Positions 5,630-10,666 of a stretch of DNA of 10,666 bases are shown one piece after another. The notes under the pieces are model-generated. The model searched no databases, had not been told where the DNA came from, and saw nothing but the letters and a program-made list of their open reading frames with translations. How positions within the stretch are numbered: position 1 is the stretch's first letter; the number at the start of each line of letters is the position of its first letter. Origin of the DNA: Erysipelotrichaceae bacterium (GTDB lineage Bacteria; Bacillota_I; Bacilli_A; Erysipelotrichales; Erysipelotrichaceae). Position numbers and translations under genes: made by a program. Where the stretch lies: positions 1 through 10,666 of the forward strand of contig JANJWY010000222.1 in NCBI GenBank assembly GCA_024709285.1, in the 5' to 3' direction.

Positions 5630-6152
5630 ACTGTATATAAGCATCATTTCCCTGGGTGTCCCAACAGACGATGGCCGGAAAGTTCTCCACTTCCAGTTTG
5701 TAAATCGCCTCCGGACCCAATTCTTCATAAGCAATGACTTCGCTGTTCTTCACGCATTTGCCAAGCATTGCCCCGGCACCGCCAATCGCCACCAGGTATA
5801 CCGCCTGGTTTTTTAACAGCGACTGCTTCACAGTGTCATTGCGATATCCTTTGGCAATGATCATCTTCAGACCTAAGTCGAGCAGAGTCGGTGTGTAAGC
5901 ATCCATCCGAGACGCCGTCGTCGGACCGGCACTGCCAAAATTCTGACCCGGAGGCGTCGGTGATGGACCGACATAGTACAAAATCTGATTGTTGATATCA
6001 AAGGGTAATGAACCTTTGGTATTCAAATCATCGATCATGCGTTTGTGAGCGGCATCCCGCGCCGTATAAACGGTTCCGGAGATAAAAACCAAATCACCGG
6101 CTTGTAACTCATTGATTTGACTCTGATTTAGAGGTGTAGTGATTTGAATCAT
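5628..6152 (-). CDS. fumB: Fumarate hydratase class I, beta subunit (C-terminal domain)
   Basis: This 174-residue subunit pairs with the alpha subunit encoded just upstream to form an oxygen-sensitive Fe-S fumarase that interconverts fumarate and malate. The characteristic TARDAAHKRM (30-39) and GSAGPTTASRMDAYTP (73-88) motifs of the swivelling C-terminal domain are present. The length is typical for two-subunit enzymes. Here 'fumB' means the beta chain, not the full-length E. coli FumB isozyme. The ATG at 6152 has AAGGTGG (complement of 6160-6166) seven bases upstream and overlaps the alpha stop codon as ATGA, so translation is coupled. L-tartrate dehydratase beta (TtdB) is a homologous alternative, but the aspartase gene in the same unit favours fumarase. 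Confidence 0.93.
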   Translation of the reverse strand: MIQITTPLNQSQINELQAGDLVFISGTVYTARDAAHKRMIDDLNTKGSLPFDINNQILYYVGPSPTPPGQNFGSAGPTTASRMDAYTPTLLDLGLKMIIAKGYRNDTVKQSLLKNQAVYLVAIGGAGAMLGKCVKNSEVIAYEELGPEAIYKLEVENFPAIVCWDTQGNDAYIQ

Positions 6153-6997
6153 TTCAACACCACCTTCGTATGTCTGGCCATATGGCAATTGATATTGACC
6201 ACTACAGGCATAGAAGCGATATGGGTGGGATAGTGTTCAATAAACACACCCAGCGCCGTGGTTTTTCCGCCCAGTCCCTGAGGTCCGATGCCCAGCTCGT
6301 TGATCTCTGAAAGTAATTCTCTTTCTAAAGCCGCATATCGTTCATCGGGATTTTCCTCGCCGATTTCCCGAAACAATGCTTTCTTTGCCAATACGGCCGC
6401 ATAGTCCATCGTTCCACCCACACCGACACCGACAATCAATGGCGGACAGGCATTGGGACCGGCATTTTTTACCGTATCCAACACAAACTGACGGACCCCG
6501 TTTAACCCTTCAGAAGGTTTACACATTTTCAAAGCCGACATATTTTCCGAACCGAAACCCTTCGCCGCAACTTCAATGATGATTTCATCACCATCAACAA
6601 TGTCTGTGTATATAATGGCGGGAGTGTTGTCTTTGGTGTTTTTTCTATTGAAAATCGGATCATCGACGATTGATTTTCGCAGATAACCGACATCATACGC
6701 CTCACGCACCCCTTGATTTATGGCATCTCTTAAAGAACCATTCACGATCTGAACTTCTTGACCGATCGTCATACGCACCACGATCATCCCGGTATCCTGA
6801 CACATCGGCAAACGATTCTCGGATGCCGTATCACTGTTCTCCAACAGGATTTTCAGGATGTTTTTGGCCAGTCCGGACTCTTCCTTATTCATATAAGACG
6901 TAAGTGTCTCTTCCATCTTCGGGCTGTAGCGATACTGAATCGACAGACAAGCCTCTTTGACGGCATCTTTAATCCTCTCGGCTGTAATCTTCTTCAT
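6149..6997 (-). CDS. fumA: Fumarate hydratase class I, alpha subunit (Fe-S domain)
   Basis: This 282-residue subunit carries the [4Fe-4S] cluster of class I fumarase. Three cluster cysteines are recognisable: Cys66 in MCQDTGM, Cys184 in NACPPLIVG and Cys271 in NINCHMARH. They correspond to Cys105, Cys224 and Cys318 of E. coli FumA. The length is normal for the alpha chain of two-subunit fumarases. The ATG at 6997 is preferred, because TGAGGA (complement of 7006-7011) lies eight bases upstream; a GTG at 7012 is an alternative. The start lies 29 bases inside the end of aspA, and the end overlaps the beta gene by four bases. Fumarate made by aspartase would be passed on to malate. The homologous TtdA (tartrate dehydratase) is possible but less likely in this context. 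Confidence 0.94.
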   Translation of the reverse strand: MKKITAERIKDAVKEACLSIQYRYSPKMEETLTSYMNKEESGLAKNILKILLENSDTASENRLPMCQDTGMIVVRMTIGQEVQIVNGSLRDAINQGVREAYDVGYLRKSIVDDPIFNRKNTKDNTPAIIYTDIVDGDEIIIEVAAKGFGSENMSALKMCKPSEGLNGVRQFVLDTVKNAGPNACPPLIVGVGVGGTMDYAAVLAKKALFREIGEENPDERYAALERELLSEINELGIGPQGLGGKTTALGVFIEHYPTHIASMPVVVNINCHMARHTKVVLK

Positions 6998-8453
6998 GTT
7001 CACTTTCCTCACGCTCGCTTTGCTCTTTGTTTTTCTTCAACAACAACTTGCGACCCGGAATTCCCGGCTTCGTCATGGTTTTCGCATTCAGAATCAACTC
7101 CAACTCATCCGGATCGATCAGCTTGCTTTCAATCAGAATTTCCTTAAGTTTACGGTTTTCAAACAAGGCTTGTTTGGCCAGTTTGGATGCGGTGGCATAA
7201 CCGATATGCGGTGCCACGGCTGTGATCGTACCGATGGAAATGTCCACCAGCTCCTGACAGCGCTCCACATTGGCCTCGATGCCGTCAATCGCATTGACAC
7301 GCAACGTATGGCAGGCATTGGTCAAGGTTTCCAAGGATTCAAATATTTTATAAAACAGGACCGGTTCAAAGACATTGAGCTCCAACTGTCCGGCTTCCGC
7401 TGCTTTTAGAATGGTCAGATCATTTCCGAAAACATTGAAACATACCTGATTGACCACTTCCGCAATGACCGGATTAACTTTTCCGGGCATGATGGACGAT
7501 CCGGGCTGACGCTCAGGAAAACGGATTTCCCCAAAACCGGTCTTTGGACCGGATGCCATCAGACGCAAATCGTTGACCATTTTGGAAAGGTTGACTGCCA
7601 GTGTTTTCAATGAGCTTGACGCCCACACAAAGGTATCGACATTGCGGGTCGAGTCCACCAGATCTTTAGCAGATGTCAGCGTGATCCCGCAAATATGACT
7701 CAGTTCTTTAACAATGATTTTCTTATAACGTTCATCCGCATTCAGTCCGGTCCCTACCGCCGTTGCTCCCATATTGACCGCTTTTAAGTCATTGAAAGCC
7801 ACGCGGATGCGCTTGATATCGCGGGTGATCGAAGTCGCAAAGGCATGAAACTCCTGACCCAACTGAATGGGAATGGCATCTTGAAGGTGGGTACGGCCCA
7901 TTTTCAATACATTTTCAAACTCTTCGCTTTTCTTCAGTAACGATACTTGTAAAAGCTGAAGCTCATTCAGTAAGTCTTTGACCATAAACAAACTGGCCAC
8001 CCGACCGGCGGAGGGGTATACATCATTGGTCGACTGACCGAAATTGACATGATCGTTGGGATGAATATAGTCATACTCACCGATGGCACGGCGGGCCAGC
8101 TGAGCCGCCCGGTTGGCAATGACTTCATTGGCATTCATATTGACCGACGTCCCGGCACCGCCTTGAATGGCATCGGTAATAAACCATTCATCGAGTCTGC
8201 CGTCAATGACCTCATCACAAGCCTTAACGATATAACGCGCTCTGCGTCCATCGAGCAACTCGGCTTTCTGATTGGCCAAAGCACTGGCCTTTTTGATCAT
8301 TCCGACCGCGCGAATCATTTGCTTGTGAATATGACGCTTGGTAATTGGGAAATTTTCGATTGCACGTTGGGTCTGCGCACCGTAAAGAGCATTTACAGGA
8401 ACAAGGACTTCGCCAAGCGAGTCCTTTTCAACGCGAAATTCGGTGGAATTCAT
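6969..8453 (-). CDS. aspA: Aspartate ammonia-lyase (aspartase)
   Basis: This 494-residue enzyme of the aspartase/fumarase superfamily reversibly converts L-aspartate to fumarate and ammonia. The three conserved regions are present: GTSVNMNANEVIANRA (101-116), GRTHLQDAIPIQLGQEF (186-202) and the flexible catalytic loop GSSIMPGKVNP (318-328) with the serine base. The ATG at 8453 has AGGAGG (complement of 8462-8467) eight bases upstream. Class II fumarase is the close alternative, but the neighbouring genes already encode a class I fumarase and the N-terminal FRVEKDSLGEVLVP is aspartase-like. The C-terminus is extended by about 20 highly charged residues (EQSEREESEHEEDYSRED). These are encoded across the fumA translation-initiation region, with a 29-base overlap. 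It is the first gene of the aspA-fumA-fumB operon. Confidence 0.94.
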   Translation of the reverse strand: MNSTEFRVEKDSLGEVLVPVNALYGAQTQRAIENFPITKRHIHKQMIRAVGMIKKASALANQKAELLDGRRARYIVKACDEVIDGRLDEWFITDAIQGGAGTSVNMNANEVIANRAAQLARRAIGEYDYIHPNDHVNFGQSTNDVYPSAGRVASLFMVKDLLNELQLLQVSLLKKSEEFENVLKMGRTHLQDAIPIQLGQEFHAFATSITRDIKRIRVAFNDLKAVNMGATAVGTGLNADERYKKIIVKELSHICGITLTSAKDLVDSTRNVDTFVWASSSLKTLAVNLSKMVNDLRLMASGPKTGFGEIRFPERQPGSSIMPGKVNPVIAEVVNQVCFNVFGNDLTILKAAEAGQLELNVFEPVLFYKIFESLETLTNACHTLRVNAIDGIEANVERCQELVDISIGTITAVAPHIGYATASKLAKQALFENRKLKEILIESKLIDPDELELILNAKTMTKPGIPGRKLLLKKNKEQSEREESEHEEDYSRED

Positions 8454-8475
8454 GGGTGTATCCTCCTAAACAAGA

Positions 8476-8504
8476 TTACAATGTTAAGTTCGATTCCATT
8501 GTAA
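8476..8504. repeat. Perfect 8-bp inverted repeat, candidate operator at the aspA promoter
   Basis: TTACAATG (8476-8483) and CATTGTAA (8497-8504) are perfect inverted copies separated by 13 bases, so their centres are 21 bases (about two helical turns) apart. The promoter-proximal arm contains the predicted -10 of aspA and the other arm lies in the early transcript. This is the geometry expected of a repressor site. The regulator is unknown. Confidence 0.55.
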
Positions 8505-8506
8505 CA
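8498..8506 (-). promoter_or_regulatory. Predicted extended -10 of the aspA operon
   Basis: On the minus strand TGTTACAAT (8506-8498) is an extended -10, about 45 bases before the aspA start at 8453. The -35 region is weak (TTCGAA, 16 bases upstream). The element is partly inside an inverted repeat. Confidence 0.5.
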
Positions 8507-8546
8507 TATTTCAGAGAAGTTCGAATGTGAAAGTCCGCTGTTTTTG

Positions 8547-8575
8547 TTTATCTATCAGCGCAACTTCGGTATAAT
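8547..8575 (+). promoter_or_regulatory. Predicted promoter of the SWIM-protein gene
   Basis: A consensus TATAAT at 8570-8575 lies 40 bases before the start codon, with a weak TTTATC at 8547-8552 at 17-base spacing. An AAGGAGGA ribosome binding site at 8601-8608 follows in the leader. It diverges from the aspA promoter within the same 161-base intergenic region. Confidence 0.5.
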
Positions 8576-8614
8576 AAAGATACAGACGCTTGCTGGGTAC
8601 AAGGAGGACGAGTT

Positions 8615-10060
8615 ATGCACATCCGATTTGCTCATCATTTATTTGACGACTATATATTCCGTCGCGGTGTCGATTATATGGAGTGGGGACTGGTACGAAA
8701 ACGCCCCATGACGGATCCGCATGTTTTTAACGTGGTCGTTGATGGGACCCGGCCATACAATATCAACATCGCTGTTGATGATGCCGGACATCTGCTTTCG
8801 CACACCTGTGACTGCGGAGTCCACCACTGCAAGCATATGGCCGCAAGTTTTATCATGCTTTCCCAACGTCAAAACAAGGACTATGAGATCCAAACCGTTT
8901 TGAATCTGGACAGCAATATCAATGCAAGCATCCAAGATCCGGCACAGTTGCACACGGTCGTGATCGAGCAGTTGGCCATTGCATTGGCCGCGGCCACGCA
9001 AAATGACAATGTGGACCTGCTTTTTGAGGCGTATGAATATTACAACGAACAAATGCACTGGCTGTTGGATCATCATTGTTATCTTCCGGCCTTGGTCGTG
9101 CTGGAATTTATGATGGATGAAATCGTCAGTTACTGGACAGCCAGCAACAACGATTTGGAACAGATGAACTTCTTCAAAAAGCAGACGATGTGGATCAAGG
9201 CCATTGCTTCTTCCTATCAGATCGATCCGCGCAGACTCATTTCCGATGTGCTGCTGTGGACGCAGTTATATCCGGAAATCAAGGATGAGGTCAAAGGACT
9301 TTGGCTGCAGGCTTTATGTGTGTTTGCTTCCGATGATTTACTGCAAGAAGAAATCTTGCATGTCATAGGTTCGATCAGTGAAGGAATCGAGCACCCGCAG
9401 ATACTTGCTGAAATCGAGTTTGCCTATAAACTGCATGCCAGTGAACGTGATATAGAGACTTATGCTTTGGGACATTTGGATTCAGATCTGATTCGAAACT
9501 ATCTAATCGGTCTGTATTTAAAACGACGTGAGCCGTTGAAAGTCATTCCGTTATGCCGTGAGAAAATCCGGAAATCACCGAAACACGAAGATGTCGGCTG
9601 GGTCGGTTTGATGCTGGAGGCTTACCAGCAGCTGGATGATGATATGGGATTTCGATCGACGCTGAAATGGCTGTATTACTGCGGTGAAAGCAATGCCTTG
9701 GATCATCTGCGCAGCATGACTGACCGCAGGGTATGGCGGGATGTAGTGGATGACATGATTCGCGAATTTCATCAGGGAGCTTTTTCGGATTGGGTGTACC
9801 GTCATTTACTGACGGAAGAGAAGCGCTGGGAAGAAATGGCGGTGTATGTTCAACGCAATCCCGGGTTTATCGCTCAGTTATATCCGTATCTGATCGATCC
9901 TTATCCGCACATGGTGTATGACATGCTGCTTGAACATATCGAACGTTTGTATCGAAGAGAATCCCGATTGGACTTGATCATGCCGTGGATCTCGGTGATC
10001 AGTGAGTATTTCAGTGAAACCGAAGGCTGGCAGCTGATTGAGAAATACAAAGCGAAATAG
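8615..10060 (+). CDS. SWIM zinc-finger protein with long helical C-terminal region
   Basis: This 481-residue protein has an N-terminal SWIM zinc finger. CDCGVHHCKH (65-74) fits the CxCxnCxH pattern, with ligands Cys65, Cys67, Cys72 and His74, preceded by the beta-rich segment that normally flanks SWIM domains. SWIM domains bind DNA or proteins. Residues of about 85-480 show no family that I recognise. The composition is leucine-, tryptophan- and charge-rich with an alpha-helical pattern, perhaps TPR/HEAT-like repeats (for example around residues 305-370). No signal peptide or membrane segment is seen, so it is cytoplasmic. In bacilli, SWIM proteins such as YwqB sit beside an SNF2-type helicase; none is present here. 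The start is supported by AAGGAGGA seven bases upstream. A tetraloop hairpin follows the stop. Function unknown. Confidence 0.85.
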   Translation: MHIRFAHHLFDDYIFRRGVDYMEWGLVRKRPMTDPHVFNVVVDGTRPYNINIAVDDAGHLLSHTCDCGVHHCKHMAASFIMLSQRQNKDYEIQTVLNLDSNINASIQDPAQLHTVVIEQLAIALAAATQNDNVDLLFEAYEYYNEQMHWLLDHHCYLPALVVLEFMMDEIVSYWTASNNDLEQMNFFKKQTMWIKAIASSYQIDPRRLISDVLLWTQLYPEIKDEVKGLWLQALCVFASDDLLQEEILHVIGSISEGIEHPQILAEIEFAYKLHASERDIETYALGHLDSDLIRNYLIGLYLKRREPLKVIPLCREKIRKSPKHEDVGWVGLMLEAYQQLDDDMGFRSTLKWLYYCGESNALDHLRSMTDRRVWRDVVDDMIREFHQGAFSDWVYRHLLTEEKRWEEMAVYVQRNPGFIAQLYPYLIDPYPHMVYDMLLEHIERLYRRESRLDLIMPWISVISEYFSETEGWQLIEKYKAK

Positions 10061-10077
10061 TTAAACAGATACTTATG

Positions 10078-10104
10078 AAATACATCCTTCGGGATGTATT
10101 TTGC
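10078..10104 (+). terminator. Rho-independent terminator with UUCG tetraloop
   Basis: AAATACATCC (10078-10087) pairs perfectly with GGATGTATTT (10092-10101) around a TTCG loop, an especially stable tetraloop. The T-tract after it is short (TTTT then GCTT). It lies 17 bases after the SWIM gene stop. Confidence 0.8.
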
Positions 10105-10112
10105 TTAATTAG

Positions 10113-10121
10113 TGCTATAAT
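10113..10121 (+). promoter_or_regulatory. Predicted extended -10 of the dipeptidase gene
   Basis: TGCTATAAT (10113-10121) is a consensus TATAAT with the TGn extension, 31 bases before the start at 10152. No -35 is evident at the usual distance, because that position falls in the preceding terminator hairpin. An extended -10 can function without one. Confidence 0.5.
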
Positions 10122-10151
10122 AATCGTTATAAGTCAAAGGAAGATGATACG

Positions 10152-10666
10152 ATGAGCCATCCAAGAATCTGGTTTGAAAAGATCAGCCAAATCCCCAGAG
10201 GGAGTCTCAATGAAGCGAAAATCGCTGAATTTCTCGTAGAATTTGCAAACGAACGCGAATTATCCGCAGTTCGGGATCATATGAACAATGTTTTGATCCG
10301 TAAGCCCGGTCAGCATGGCGGTGAACATGCGCCAAGTGTTCTTTTGCAAGGGCATACGGATATGGTATGTGAAAAAGCACCGGACAGTGATCATGATTTT
10401 ACCAAAGATCCCATCGAGCTGATTGAGGAAGACGGGTGGCTGAGAGCCAATCACACGACCTTAGGCGCGGATGACGGTTTTGCGGTGGCATATATGCTGG
10501 CCTTGCTTGAAGATGAGCAAATCAAACATCCGCCGTTGGAATGTCTGTTTACTGCTGCCGAAGAAATCGGTTTGTTGGGTGCCGTCGCTTTCGATACTTC
10601 ACTCATTGAAAGCAAGCGCTGCATCGGATTGGATTCCGGGGGTGAAAACCGCACGGTCATTACGTC
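10152..10666 (+). CDS. pepD: Aminoacyl-histidine dipeptidase PepD (M20), N-terminal part
   Basis: Only the first 171 residues are in the window and the frame is still open at the edge. The protein is a cytosolic zinc metallopeptidase of the PepD (Xaa-His dipeptidase, beta-alanyl-histidine dipeptidase) group of family M20. Hallmarks in order are FEKISQIPRGS (8-18), the metal-binding LQGHTDMVCEK (His68, Asp70), LGADDGFAVA (Asp107, the predicted bridging ligand), FTAAEEIGLLGA (Glu137/Glu138, catalytic base and ligand) and LDSGGEN (Asp161 as a predicted ligand). The last motif differs from the LDSEE-like sequence I recall in most PepD proteins. The ATG at 10152 has AAAGGAAG (10136-10143) eight bases upstream. 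It would hydrolyse dipeptides, supplying amino acids from peptides. Confidence 0.92.
   Translation, partial: MSHPRIWFEKISQIPRGSLNEAKIAEFLVEFANERELSAVRDHMNNVLIRKPGQHGGEHAPSVLLQGHTDMVCEKAPDSDHDFTKDPIELIEEDGWLRANHTTLGADDGFAVAYMLALLEDEQIKHPPLECLFTAAEEIGLLGAVAFDTSLIESKRCIGLDSGGENRTVIT

Noticed and set aside
6758..7409. Plus-strand open frames opposite fumA and aspA
   Set aside because: They are antisense shadows of strongly conserved enzymes, with low-complexity translations and no initiation signals.
8639..9076. Minus-strand 145-codon frame opposite the SWIM gene
   Set aside because: It is antisense to the SWIM domain coding region; the plus frame carries the zinc ligands and a strong ribosome binding site.
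1..10666. Mobile element, phage, CRISPR, defence or biosynthetic system
   Set aside because: No transposase, integrase, repeat-spacer array, toxin-antitoxin pair, nuclease cluster or biosynthetic enzyme set was seen on either strand, and no tRNA-like cloverleaf was noticed.

Overview
The window is a compact, gene-dense chromosomal stretch from a bacterium that looks like a low-to-mid-GC Gram-positive (Bacillota). Base composition is roughly balanced by eye, with strong AGGAGG-type ribosome binding sites and TATAAT-like -10 boxes. The protein families (lactose/cellobiose-type PTS, AI-2E-family permease, PepD-type dipeptidase, SWIM protein, two-subunit class I fumarase) fit anaerobic gut Firmicutes, perhaps Erysipelotrichia-like; that placement is inference. 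The standard code is used and no gene is clearly broken. There are no tRNAs, rRNAs, CRISPR arrays, insertion sequences or phage genes, and no gap between genes longer than about 160 bases.

Layout, left to right. (1) 31-561 (+): RimJ/RimL-type acetyltransferase. (2) 638-1256 (+): a two-gene PTS unit, EIIB then EIIA of the lactose/cellobiose family, with no permease (EIIC) or sugar hydrolase nearby. It ends in a terminator shared with (3) 1268-1714 (-): an ArsC-like/low-molecular-weight phosphatase-fold protein. (4) 1829-2332 (+): a second GNAT acetyltransferase, whose 3' end overlaps by 38 bases (5) 2295-3479 (-): a YcaQ/AlkX-like winged-helix DNA glycosylase. (6) 3552-5608 (+): a YdhF-like aldo/keto reductase followed 14 bases later by an AI-2E-family membrane protein. 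(7) 8453-5628 (-): aspartate ammonia-lyase, fumarase alpha and fumarase beta, with all three reading frames overlapping. (8) 8615-10060 (+): a SWIM zinc-finger protein with a long uncharacterised C-terminal region. (9) 10152 to the window end (+): the N-terminal 171 residues of a PepD/M20 aminoacyl-histidine dipeptidase.

The clearest pathway is the aspA-fumA-fumB unit. Aspartase releases ammonia and fumarate from aspartate, and the Fe-S fumarase hydrates fumarate to malate, so the operon would interconvert aspartate and malate. The PTS pair must work with a permease encoded elsewhere. The other genes are single-gene or two-gene units of housekeeping or stress type: acylation, thiol phosphatase/arsenate reduction, DNA alkylation repair, carbonyl reduction and peptide hydrolysis.

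I did not find a convincing new multi-gene system. The most interesting signals are regulatory or architectural. They are a near-mirror-image pair of start regions between the ycaQ-like and aldo/keto reductase genes, a perfect 8-bp inverted repeat overlapping the predicted aspA -10 box, shared bidirectional terminators that contain or abut the stop codons of convergent genes, and an acidic aspartase tail encoded where the gene overlaps the fumA translation start.
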